From Bacillota bacterium (GTDB lineage Bacteria; Bacillota; Clostridia; Clostridiales; Caloramatoraceae): DNA of 51,722 bases. The stretch is from contig JAEWEN010000004.1 of NCBI GenBank assembly GCA_023389275.1, positions 1 to 51,722 on the forward strand, written 5' to 3'. Shown piece by piece: positions 42,959 through 50,649 of this stretch. The notes below the pieces were generated by a model. The model worked only from the letters and a program-made list of their open reading frames with translations, made no database searches and was not told the DNA's origin. The translations under genes and the position numbers were made by a program. Each line of letters opens with the position of its first letter. Within the stretch, counting starts at the first letter, position 1.

Positions 42959-43564
42959 CTAAGAAAGCGTAATATTCTTAATCATCCTAAAGTAACTAAT
43001 TCCACTATAGTTAACCTTTTCTAAAACACTGTAATTTAACTTTTTATAAAGATTAAATGCTTTTTCTTTTTTTGTATTTACAATTAGTGAACACTTTGAT
43101 ATGTTTTGCTGTTTAGCATGTTTTTCTGCTTCTTTCATTAAAAGAGTTGCTATACCCTTTCCTCGAAACTTACTAAATGTAGATAAGTTTGAAATATAAA
43201 ATTCCCCTTCATCTGATTCTTTAAGACCAAGCCCTAAAATCATAAACCATATGTACTTTATTTTTTCTATTAATGATGATGACTTTAGAATAGCTTTAGA
43301 TGTGTTTTTATCAAGGTTTGATATTAGATTATGAGGAAGTGCAATTATTGCTCCTGCTACCTGATTTTCTACAATAGCTACAGTTGTGTACTTATAGCTA
43401 TATCTTGTATCATGTCTTTTAACTAATTTCGTAAGTCTTTGTAAAATTTCTTCTCTACTACCAGCTCCAAATACACTTTCTGGAAAATCCTCTGTTTGAT
43501 AAATAAGTTCAGCGATCTCCCTAGCGTGTTTTTTTTGAGCCCGCATAGTCCGAATGGTGTCCAT
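42959..43564 (-). CDS. GNAT-family N-acetyltransferase, 201 aa
   Basis: The GNAT core is in the second half: EFYISNLSTFSKFRGKGIATLLMKEAEKHA, with the acetyl-CoA P-loop RGKGIA (about 144-149), followed by LYKKLNYSVLEKV. The N-terminal half resembles the variable acceptor-binding part of the group. GGAAG precedes the ATG. Acceptor substrate unknown. It is monocistronic, with no resistance gene around it. Confidence 0.85.
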   Translation of the reverse strand: MDTIRTMRAQKKHAREIAELIYQTEDFPESVFGAGSREEILQRLTKLVKRHDTRYSYKYTTVAIVENQVAGAIIALPHNLISNLDKNTSKAILKSSSLIEKIKYIWFMILGLGLKESDEGEFYISNLSTFSKFRGKGIATLLMKEAEKHAKQQNISKCSLIVNTKKEKAFNLYKKLNYSVLEKVNYSGISYFRMIKNITLS

Positions 43565-43657
43565 TTTATTACTTCCTTTCTCTTTTCCAATTTATGTTCA
43601 TTATATCATACTAAAAAATCCTCTACAAATTAGCAACACTATTGAAAAGTATTAAAA

Positions 43658-43703
43658 AAAGGGATTAAACTCTATAGTACATACTTTATAGAATTTACCC
43701 CTT
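43658..43703 (-). terminator. Imperfect intrinsic terminator
   Basis: On the minus strand AAAGGGGTAAATTCTATA pairs with TATAGAGTTTAATCCCTTT with one mismatch and one bulge; seven T follow. It would end the gene pair to its right. Confidence 0.6.
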
Positions 43704-43756
43704 TAATTTATATATTATCTTCTGAATATTCAAATAATCTATACAGTCTACTTTTA

Positions 43757-44536
43757 TTAAAATTTTACCCTATAACTTCTATAGTAACTTATTGTTTTAT
43801 ATCCTAGTTTTTTATAAACTCTTTCTCCTGCTTCTGATGCTTGAAGAATAACTATATTATTACCATTTTCAAATCCTATATTACTTGATTTAGATGCTAT
43901 ATATGCACCAAGTCCCTGTCCTCTATAGGAATCTAAAGTACCTACCCAGTATATACCTGCTACATTATTTGAGTAAGAAGTAATTGCTGATGATACAGGT
44001 TTATTTTCCTCTGTATCGTATAAAACAATAGCCTTAGTACTACTATTATTTATCATATTTAAGTTAAACATTATATTTGTAATATCTTCCTCTTTTTCAA
44101 AGGCATTTTGAACAACCTTTTCTAAATCTTTAACTTCCTTTTCACTTTCTACAATTTTTAATTTATATTTATCACCTATACTAGGTAAAGTTATTTTTTC
44201 CTCACATACCATACAAGCACTTCCAGGTTCCCTTATTGCCTTAAGTCCTTTTTCTTTTAATATACTTTCTAGTTTTTCATTTTCATTGTGTCTAACCCAT
44301 ATTGCATAATCTCTTTTTATAGGACTAAATACACTATGTATCTCTGTTAAAAACTCTTCTGCTTTTGTATCGTCTAAACAAATTCCTCCATTTAAGTGTC
44401 CATCTAAAACGTTTTCTCCTATACTAAAAATAACATATCCATTTTTCTCAATTAGTATAGAATCTTTAATATGTTTCATTCTATTTTTAATAGTAAAAAT
44501 TAAATTATCATGTGCCTTTTTTAAATAACTTTCCAT
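43757..44536 (-). CDS. GNAT-family acetyltransferase, 259 aa
   Basis: The C-terminal GNAT domain has GIYWVGTLDSYRGQGLGAYIASKSS, with RGQGLG as P-loop (about 213-218), then AGERVYKKLGYKTI at the end. The N-terminal 120 residues form a second, weaker GNAT-like fold, as in two-domain members of the family. It is cotranscribed with the membrane protein that ends 12 bases upstream. Its substrate is unknown. Confidence 0.83.
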   Translation of the reverse strand: MESYLKKAHDNLIFTIKNRMKHIKDSILIEKNGYVIFSIGENVLDGHLNGGICLDDTKAEEFLTEIHSVFSPIKRDYAIWVRHNENEKLESILKEKGLKAIREPGSACMVCEEKITLPSIGDKYKLKIVESEKEVKDLEKVVQNAFEKEEDITNIMFNLNMINNSSTKAIVLYDTEENKPVSSAITSYSNNVAGIYWVGTLDSYRGQGLGAYIASKSSNIGFENGNNIVILQASEAGERVYKKLGYKTISYYRSYRVKF

Positions 44537-44548
44537 AATATCCTCCTT

Positions 44549-45901
44549 TTACTCATATCCTAAAACAATTCCTTCTATTATATTATATAAAGAATTTATA
44601 ATAACTCCTTCACTAAGAGTAACATTCATTTTATACTTACTTTCTTTATTTTTAGAGTAATTTCCTACATATGTATTATTTTTAAGTGAAAAATTAGTAT
44701 TAATAAGTGTAATTAAATCTTCATTCTGTATCTCATTAGTATTTGGTTTAGTATCTATAGACTTTAATCCTATTATACCTCCATATAATCCATAGTCATC
44801 AAAAGGCATTTGAAGATATAGCCAATTTTTACTATATATATTACTTGTTTCTCCTAGAGGAATAAAGCTTGTAATTTCTATATTCTCCCCAGCTATATTT
44901 ATACACTTTGGTATATTATCTAGATCATAATCTGAAATACTTCCACCTGAATATAGTTTAATATTTAATCCTTTTATCTCTATTTTCTCAGCATTTATTA
45001 TACTTCTTAAATCTAACCTAATATCACCTGAGTCTTTTATATTTATTTCTTTAAGAGAGTTAAAGTATGGAATTTTAATATTTGAATTTACATCTTTAAG
45101 TATAAACTTGTCTAAAAGTGTATCTTTATCTTTTATATTTATTTTAGAATTTCCTGTTTTACCTAAAGAATTAATGTTTATATTAACCTTATTTGGCACT
45201 TCTATTATTACCTTTTTTAAATAATTATCTTTTATAGTTTTTTTAACTAAAAAATCCTCTATTCCATTTTTAAAGCTTAAATTATTTAATGGTTTATCAT
45301 GATTATAAACTCTAATACTTAAAGACTTTGATAACTTATCATAATATCCATCTATATTAATATATGAAGTTGCATCTTCACATTCTTTTATATAAGTATT
45401 GTTATCTAAGCTTTTTCTAATCTCTACTTCATAATCATGTGTATTAAAATTTAAGTTTAGGTTTTGTATATCCTTTGAGGTTTTAAGTATTTGGTTTTCA
45501 ATTAAGTTTATATTTTCTATTTTTTTATCTACAGACTTTGAAAGCTTTGGAATCATATATATTCCACTAAAAACTGAACCTATAGTTCCTACAACTATTA
45601 AAATAAATAATGTTAAAAGTATTCTTCTAACATTTTTTCCTTCACCTATTATATTTTTAAATCCTTTAAAGATTTTTATATTACTTAGCTTTAGTAAGGA
45701 TCCTTTATTTTCTATAAAAATAAATATATATACTATCCATATTATTCCTAGTATACCAACAGTTATAAATGACAAAAATATAATAAAGTAAGATATATAT
45801 GCTTCTATAGAATATATATATATTGAATATCCAATTCCAAGTATAACAGCTGTACTTAATCCTAATAAAACTAAACCTATTAAAGTTAAAATGAAAATCA
45901 C
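44549..45901 (-). CDS. Membrane protein with beta-rich external domain, 450 aa
   Basis: Three hydrophobic helices lie at about 3-28, 33-60 and 94-115. The rest (about 120-450) is hydrophilic and strand-rich and would lie outside. Repeating short segments such as INIKDKDTLLDKFILKD, INIKDSGDIRLDLRS and IEIKGLNIKLYSGGS look like a parallel beta-helix or the DUF4097-type adhesin-like fold. I recognise no family. Its ATG lacks a strong Shine-Dalgarno (AAAGGGG lies 12 bases away). It forms an operon with the GNAT gene. Confidence 0.65.
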   Translation of the reverse strand: MIFILTLIGLVLLGLSTAVILGIGYSIYIYSIEAYISYFIIFLSFITVGILGIIWIVYIFIFIENKGSLLKLSNIKIFKGFKNIIGEGKNVRRILLTLFILIVVGTIGSVFSGIYMIPKLSKSVDKKIENINLIENQILKTSKDIQNLNLNFNTHDYEVEIRKSLDNNTYIKECEDATSYINIDGYYDKLSKSLSIRVYNHDKPLNNLSFKNGIEDFLVKKTIKDNYLKKVIIEVPNKVNININSLGKTGNSKINIKDKDTLLDKFILKDVNSNIKIPYFNSLKEINIKDSGDIRLDLRSIINAEKIEIKGLNIKLYSGGSISDYDLDNIPKCINIAGENIEITSFIPLGETSNIYSKNWLYLQMPFDDYGLYGGIIGLKSIDTKPNTNEIQNEDLITLINTNFSLKNNTYVGNYSKNKESKYKMNVTLSEGVIINSLYNIIEGIVLGYE

Positions 45902-46022
45902 TATTTTACCCCTTTACTTTTGTTAAAAATTTCTTATATTTCTATACAAATTATAAATTTTCATATATTCATTAAACAAAGTATATATTTAAATTGTATA
46001 AATAATATGAAAGGCGATTTTT

Positions 46023-46586
46023 ATGAAGATTAGTTCTAAAGAAAACAAGATTATTTTTTTAGGTATACCTATAATATTTATTATAGGTAGCATTATGCAT
46101 TTTGCATATGATTTAAGTGGACATTTACCTATTATAGGACTAATTGCTCCTGTAAATGAAAGTATATGGGAACACTTAAAACTTTCTTTTTTCCCTACGT
46201 TTTTTTGGTGGATTATTACTTATGGTATTTTAAAAAATAATTATAATTTCAAGGGAAAAGAATGGATACTTTCTGGAATAGTATCTTCAATTGTTTCAAC
46301 TATTGTTATTGTTACTTTTTATTACACCTATACAGGTGCATTTGGTATACACTCTTTATTTCTTGATATATTTTCACTACTTTTAGCTATTATAATAGGT
46401 CAAATTTTAGCACACCATATATATAAATACAAAAAATTCAACGTTTTTTCAGCAAGTTCATTATACTTATTATTTCTAATATATATTTTTATGTTTTTTG
46501 TATTTACTTTTAATCCTCCACATAAACCATTATTTTTAGATAATCAAACAAATTCATACGGAATATATAAAGAGGCTATAAAATAA
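46023..46586 (+). CDS. DUF6512-type membrane protein
   Basis: The 187-residue protein has six predicted helices. HFAYDLSGHLPIIGLIAPVNESIWEHLKLSFFP (about 27-59) is the conserved stretch of the DUF6512 family; the paired His residues in SGH and EHL and in AHHIY may bind metal. Function is not known. AAAGGCG is a modest ribosome site. It is divergent from the membrane protein at 44549-45901. Confidence 0.75.
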   Translation: MKISSKENKIIFLGIPIIFIIGSIMHFAYDLSGHLPIIGLIAPVNESIWEHLKLSFFPTFFWWIITYGILKNNYNFKGKEWILSGIVSSIVSTIVIVTFYYTYTGAFGIHSLFLDIFSLLLAIIIGQILAHHIYKYKKFNVFSASSLYLLFLIYIFMFFVFTFNPPHKPLFLDNQTNSYGIYKEAIK

Positions 46587-46596
46587 TAGCCTCTTT
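46569..46596. terminator. Bidirectional intrinsic terminator
   Basis: AAAGAGGCTAT and ATAGCCTCTTT form an 11-base stem with a six-base loop between converging genes. Confidence 0.88.
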
Positions 46597-46600
46597 AATA

Positions 46601-46981
46601 TTATAATCTTATTACCTCAACTTTATATCCATCTGGATCAGTTACAAAATAATATCTAGGGGCTTCTCCTGGTAGTCCTTTTAATGGAGTAACCTCATAT
46701 CCTTTTGCTATATGCTCTTCTCTAAGTCCCTCTAAATCAGAAGCTCCTACAGCAATATGGCTAAATCCATTTCCAATTTCATAAGGAGTTTCTTGGTTAT
46801 AGTTATATGTTAATTCTAATTCATAAGCGTTATTTTCATCTGATAAATAAACAATTGTAAACTCATGCTCTGGAAAATCTTTTCTTGAAGTTTCAATAAG
46901 TCCTAGTGCTTCACTATAAAACTTTAGTGACTTTTCAAGATTCTTTACTCTTATACATGTATGTAGCATTTTTGTTTTCAA
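46601..46981 (-). CDS. gloA: Lactoylglutathione lyase (glyoxalase I)-like protein
   Basis: The 126-residue single vicinal-oxygen-chelate protein has all four metal ligands: His in KMLHTCIRV, Glu in YELELTYN, His in GFSHIAVG and Glu in KVEVIRL. It converts methylglyoxal adducts in the cytoplasm; clostridia lacking glutathione would use another thiol. The ATG of MLHTCIRV and a TTG at 46981 are possible starts. I prefer the TTG since AAGGAG is eight bases away and the leader KTKMLHTCIRV is usual for the family; an upstream GTG sits inside that site. Confidence 0.88.
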   Translation of the reverse strand: MKTKMLHTCIRVKNLEKSLKFYSEALGLIETSRKDFPEHEFTIVYLSDENNAYELELTYNYNQETPYEIGNGFSHIAVGASDLEGLREEHIAKGYEVTPLKGLPGEAPRYYFVTDPDGYKVEVIRL

Positions 46982-47088
46982 AAGTATCACTCCTTTGTGT
47001 TAATTAAATTTATTATACTATTTATTTAAATTATTTTAAATAAATTATGATTAAAACAATATTATACTTTTTTTAAGTTTATTACAAC

Positions 47089-47118
47089 TTGGAAACACAC
47101 ATTTTTTCATAGTATAAT
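47089..47118 (+). promoter_or_regulatory. Promoter of the asparaginase gene
   Basis: TTGGAA at 47089-47094 and TATAAT at 47113-47118 are 18 bases apart, with a leader of about 85 bases. Confidence 0.6.
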
Positions 47119-47211
47119 CTATTTAGAGTTTATTATTTTATATTTTTACTACTTTAAAACTTTGCTCCTTAAATAAAAGTAGAATTTTTAGCTTAAATTT
47201 AGGAGGAAATT

Positions 47212-48195
47212 ATGAAAAAAATAGCAGTTATTTTTAACGGTGGAACAATTTCTATGAAGGTAGATGAAAAGCTTAAAGCAGCTGTACCTTCATTATCAGG
47301 TGAAGAAATAATGTCTATGGTTACAGGAATAGAAGGATATGCTGAAATAGAATCTCATACTTTCTCATCATTTCCAAGTCCACATATGACACCTGAAATT
47401 ATGCTTGATTTATCAAATCTTATAAAAAAATTTGTTTCAAGAAGTGATATAGATGGTGTTGTAGTAACCCATGGTACTGATACATTAGAAGAAACAGCTT
47501 TTTTAATTGATTTAACAGTGAAAACAGACAAACCTATAGTAATAACAGGTGCTATGAGAAGTGGTTCAGAACTTGGATACGATGGACCTGCTAACCTTTC
47601 TGCATCTATTTGTACAGCTATATCAGAAGGAGCAAAAGGACGTGGAGTTTTAGTATGTTTAAATGGTGATATTAACTGTGCATCTGAGGTTACAAAAACT
47701 AACTCAATGAGTCTTGATACATTTAAAACTCCAAACTTTGGCCCTATAGGTATGGTTGATAATAACAAAGCCATTTTCTATAGAGAAAGCACTAAACGTG
47801 AAAGCTTTAATATAGATACACTTGAAACAAACGTATCTCTTATAAAATGCTGTGCTGGTATGGATTCTAGATTTTTAAATTATTGTGTTGAAAGTCATGA
47901 CAAAGGTATTGTAATTGAAGCTTTAGGACGTGGAAATGTTCCAAAGGGTATGCTGCCTGGAATAAAAAATGCAATATCAAAAGGTATTCCAATTGTTTTA
48001 GTTTCAAGATGCTTTGAAGGTAGAGTTAGTGATTCTTATGGATATGAAGGTGGAGGAAAACAGCTTCGTGAAATGGGAGTTATTTTTGGTGATACCCTAC
48101 CAGGTCAAAAAGCTAGAATAAAGCTTATGGTAGCTTTAAGTGCATTAAAATCAGTAGAAGATATTAGAGCTTTATTTGAAAAAGGACTATCTTAA
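47212..48195 (+). CDS. ansA: L-asparaginase
   Basis: The 327-residue enzyme hydrolyses asparagine to aspartate and ammonia. Thr12 in NGGTIS is the nucleophile, and VVTHGTDTLEETAF carries the second Thr-Asp pair (about 84-97); MRSGSELGYDGPANL follows. No signal peptide is present, so this is the cytoplasmic type, like AnsA of Bacillus. AGGAGG precedes the ATG. The SPFH gene 54 bases downstream may be cotranscribed, as no terminator lies between them. Confidence 0.92.
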   Translation: MKKIAVIFNGGTISMKVDEKLKAAVPSLSGEEIMSMVTGIEGYAEIESHTFSSFPSPHMTPEIMLDLSNLIKKFVSRSDIDGVVVTHGTDTLEETAFLIDLTVKTDKPIVITGAMRSGSELGYDGPANLSASICTAISEGAKGRGVLVCLNGDINCASEVTKTNSMSLDTFKTPNFGPIGMVDNNKAIFYRESTKRESFNIDTLETNVSLIKCCAGMDSRFLNYCVESHDKGIVIEALGRGNVPKGMLPGIKNAISKGIPIVLVSRCFEGRVSDSYGYEGGGKQLREMGVIFGDTLPGQKARIKLMVALSALKSVEDIRALFEKGLS

Positions 48196-48249
48196 TCTAA
48201 CCCCAAATGTTACTATTATAGTATAAATATTAATAAAGGGGATGGTCCT

Positions 48250-49107
48250 TTGGAAAAGTTAAAGGAAGTTAAATCAGGAGGTTTAATTCTTGTTTTAGCA
48301 ATTCTTTTACTACTATTATCAACAGGAAGCATTATTTTAGGAGCTATGTCTTCTTTTAATGTTTTCATTTTAATAGGGGTAATTGGAGAAATAGCTTTTT
48401 TATCTTTATCATTAGGTCTTTTTACACTACAACCTAATGAATCATGTGTTTTAATACTATTTGGTGAATATGTTGGAACAGTAAAAAAACCTGGATTCCA
48501 CTTTGCAAATCCACTTTATACAAAGAAAAAAATATCTTTAAGATCTAGAAACATTAATGGAGATAAAATAAAAGTAAATGATGAAAAAGGTAATCCAATA
48601 GAAATTGCAACAGTTGTTGTATGGAAGGTTGAAGATACATTTAAAGCTATGTTTGATGTTGATAACTATGTAGACTATGTAAATGTTCAAAGTGAATCTG
48701 CACTTAGACATTTAGCTGGACTTTATCCATATGATACTGGAGAAGAAGAAACAGGACTTTCTCTTCGTGGAAGCTCTAGTGAAGTATGTGAAGCACTTCA
48801 AGCTGAACTTCAAGAAAGACTTTCAAAGGCAGGGGTTGTTGTAGAGGAAGCTAGAATAAGTCACTTAGCATATGCTCCTGAAATAGCAGCTGCAATGCTT
48901 CAACGTCAACAAGCAGAAGCTATAATAGCAGCTAGACAAAAGATTGTTGAAGGTGCAGTTACAATGGTTGAAATGGCTTTAAATAAGCTAAAAACTGAGG
49001 GTATTGTAACTCTTTCTGATAAGGAAAAAGCTGATATAGTAAGTAATTTACTTGTTGTACTTTGTAGTGAAAAATCTACTCAGCCAACTATTAATACAGG
49101 AAAATAA
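48250..49107 (+). CDS. SPFH/band 7 membrane protein
   Basis: The 285 residues have one or two N-terminal membrane helices (about 10-58), then an SPFH domain: QPNESCVLILFGEYVGTVKKPGFHFANP (about 61-88), VEDTFKAMFDVDNYVDYV, and a helical coiled region ending in LAYAPEIAAAMLQRQQAEAIIAARQKIVEGAV. Such proteins form membrane microdomain scaffolds and support secretion or stress tolerance. It starts at a TTG at 48250 with AAGGGGATGG before it; the intervening ATG is in another frame. Confidence 0.87.
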   Translation: MEKLKEVKSGGLILVLAILLLLLSTGSIILGAMSSFNVFILIGVIGEIAFLSLSLGLFTLQPNESCVLILFGEYVGTVKKPGFHFANPLYTKKKISLRSRNINGDKIKVNDEKGNPIEIATVVVWKVEDTFKAMFDVDNYVDYVNVQSESALRHLAGLYPYDTGEEETGLSLRGSSSEVCEALQAELQERLSKAGVVVEEARISHLAYAPEIAAAMLQRQQAEAIIAARQKIVEGAVTMVEMALNKLKTEGIVTLSDKEKADIVSNLLVVLCSEKSTQPTINTGK

Positions 49108-49109
49108 TT

Positions 49110-49133
49110 AAGGATAGGGAACTCCCTATCCTT
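49110..49133. terminator. Bidirectional intrinsic terminator
   Basis: AAGGATAGGG and CCCTATCCTT form a 10-base stem with a four-base loop, overlapping the end of the MarR gene; TTTTATTTTA follows rightward. Confidence 0.88.
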
Positions 49134-49557
49134 TTATTTTACCTAATAAATTATTAAGCTCACACTTTATATTTTCCATTTCATCCTCAGTAAATTCTTT
49201 AAATATATCATCAAAACTACTTTTCATTGCATCTTTACAAGTTAAAGCAAATTCATATCCTTTTTTAGAAAGCTTTAAGTAAGTATTTCTCTTATCATCA
49301 TCTTTTTTAAACTTTTCAATATACCCAGCTTCTTCAAGTCTTGAAACTATTCCTGAAACAGTTCCCTTTGTAAGACTCATTTCAGTGCATATATCACTTA
49401 TAGTAAGCTCTTTACTATGTCCTATTAGTTTAATAATAATAATTTGTTGATATGTAAGAGAATACTCTTTTAGTCTATCTGCAACTATATTTGTTGTTTT
49501 TGAATATATTTCTCGAATTAGCATTGCTATTTCAAAAGAATCTACTTTCTTTGTCAT
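49126..49557 (-). CDS. MarR-family transcriptional regulator
   Basis: The 143-residue protein has the winged helix of MarR: LTISDICTEMSLTKGTVSGIVSRLEEAGYIEKFKKDDDKRNTYLKLS (about 51-97), with the DxRNTYL wing. Dimerisation helices lie at both ends. It follows the HsmA-like gene by 13 bases in one operon whose start has a typical MarR palindrome (49973-49996), so it probably represses its own operon and responds to a ligand. Ligand unknown. Confidence 0.9.
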   Translation of the reverse strand: MTKKVDSFEIAMLIREIYSKTTNIVADRLKEYSLTYQQIIIIKLIGHSKELTISDICTEMSLTKGTVSGIVSRLEEAGYIEKFKKDDDKRNTYLKLSKKGYEFALTCKDAMKSSFDDIFKEFTEDEMENIKCELNNLLGKIKG

Positions 49558-49570
49558 TTTAACCCTCCAT

Positions 49571-49960
49571 TTAGTGGCTCATTCCTATAAACATTCCTAT
49601 AAAATAAGGAATAAGCCATACAATCCATACTGCTATACTAAACTTGTGAAAAAACTTTTTCGCTTTTTCATTATTTTTATATATAACAACAGTTGCCCAC
49701 ACAGCATGAAAAAGCATTAATATAATTGCTAATGCTCCTGTTACACCATGTATAGCTTGAGTAGCATCTATAGAAGATGTTACACCTGCTATTTTACTCA
49801 TTGTTATAGTACCTATTGTATCACAAAGAAGACCTATCCAAAATGTTATAACATGTGACTTTTTAAGTGTACCAGACTTTCTTTCTGAAAAAACACCTAT
49901 AGTATAAAAAACTAAAGCTAATGTTATTGCTACAATAGCAAGTATTAATTTAAAATCCAT
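49571..49960 (-). CDS. HsmA-type (TIGR03987) membrane protein
   Basis: The 129-residue protein has four helices. SHVITFWIGLLCDTIGTITMSKIAG, DATQAIHGVTGALAIILMLFHAVWATVV and the C-terminal IVWLIPYFIGMF are the family pattern, with His residues (VITFW, IHG, FHA) in the membrane that might bind haem. The family is known as TIGR03987/HsmA; its biochemical function is not established. It is the first gene of an autoregulated operon with MarR. GGAGGGG precedes the ATG. Confidence 0.8.
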   Translation of the reverse strand: MDFKLILAIVAITLALVFYTIGVFSERKSGTLKKSHVITFWIGLLCDTIGTITMSKIAGVTSSIDATQAIHGVTGALAIILMLFHAVWATVVIYKNNEKAKKFFHKFSIAVWIVWLIPYFIGMFIGMSH

Positions 49961-49972
49961 AATATCCCCTCC

Positions 49973-49996
49973 AAATAGTTTGTATGCAAACTATTT
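49973..49996. promoter_or_regulatory. MarR-type operator of the hsmA-marR operon
   Basis: AAATAGTTTG and CAAACTATTT form a ten-base inverted repeat around TATG. On the minus strand it overlaps the -10 element and start point of the operon, the typical position for a repressor. Confidence 0.7.
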
Positions 49997-50021
49997 TACA
50001 TTAAAAATAATTTTATTGCAA
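49993..50021 (-). promoter_or_regulatory. Promoter of the hsmA-marR operon
   Basis: Leftward, TTGCAA (50021-50016) and TAAAAT (49998-49993) are separated by 17 bases. The MarR-type palindrome begins at the -10 element. Confidence 0.6.
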
Positions 50022-50043
50022 CTTTTATGTGGAAATTATTGTC
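50017..50043 (+). promoter_or_regulatory. Possible ECF-type promoter of the sigma factor gene
   Basis: TGCAAC at 50017-50022 and TGTC at 50040-50043, 17 bases apart, resemble ECF-class promoters (TGAAAC-N16-CGTC). If real, the sigma factor activates itself, and its -35 overlaps the -35 of the opposite hsmA promoter. Confidence 0.3.
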
Positions 50044-50085
50044 TAATAGATATAAACAAGTTAAATTTATATAGGAGGATAGAAA

Positions 50086-50649
50086 ATGGATGGAATTTTA
50101 GACAATAATATAGTACTTGAGTCTGTTAAAGATAATAATTATTTAGTTAATTCTGCTATTAAAGGTAGCAAGGAAGATTTTATATCTTTAATAGATATTT
50201 ATAAGGAATATCTTTATAAAACTGCATTTTTATATGTTAAAGATGAAAACTACGCAAGTGATATTTATCAAGAAACAATTTATAAAGCATATTTAGGAAT
50301 AGCAAAGCTTAAAAAGCCTGAGTTTTTTAAAACATGGATAACAAAAATTCTTATAAACACAGCAAAAGATAAACTAAAAGAAATAAAAAAAGAAGTAACA
50401 TCAATTAAATTAGAAGAATGTTTAAGCGTTTCAATAAATGAGTCTATAAGTATAGAAGAAAAAATAGACCTTTATGATGCAATAGATTGTTTAAATGAAA
50501 AATATAAAACTCCTATTATTTTAAAATACTTTCATGATATGAGTATAAAAGAAATATCTAAAACATTAGACACTAAAGAAAATACTGTTAAATCACTTAT
50601 TCATAGAGGAAAAGCTATTTTATTAAATAATTTAAAGGGGGATTTATAA
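50086..50649 (+). CDS. ECF-type RNA polymerase sigma factor
   Basis: The 187-residue factor has sigma region 2 (IKGSKEDFISLIDIYKEYLYKTAFLYVKDENYASDIYQETIYKAYLGI, about 22-70) and region 4 (LNEKYKTPIILKYFHDMSIKEISKTLDTKENTVKSLIHRGKAIL, about 134-178). There is no region 1.1 or 3, as in ECF sigmas. GGAGG precedes the ATG. The next gene, with an N-terminal cytoplasmic stretch and one helix, is probably its anti-sigma or target partner. Confidence 0.9.
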   Translation: MDGILDNNIVLESVKDNNYLVNSAIKGSKEDFISLIDIYKEYLYKTAFLYVKDENYASDIYQETIYKAYLGIAKLKKPEFFKTWITKILINTAKDKLKEIKKEVTSIKLEECLSVSINESISIEEKIDLYDAIDCLNEKYKTPIILKYFHDMSIKEISKTLDTKENTVKSLIHRGKAILLNNLKGDL

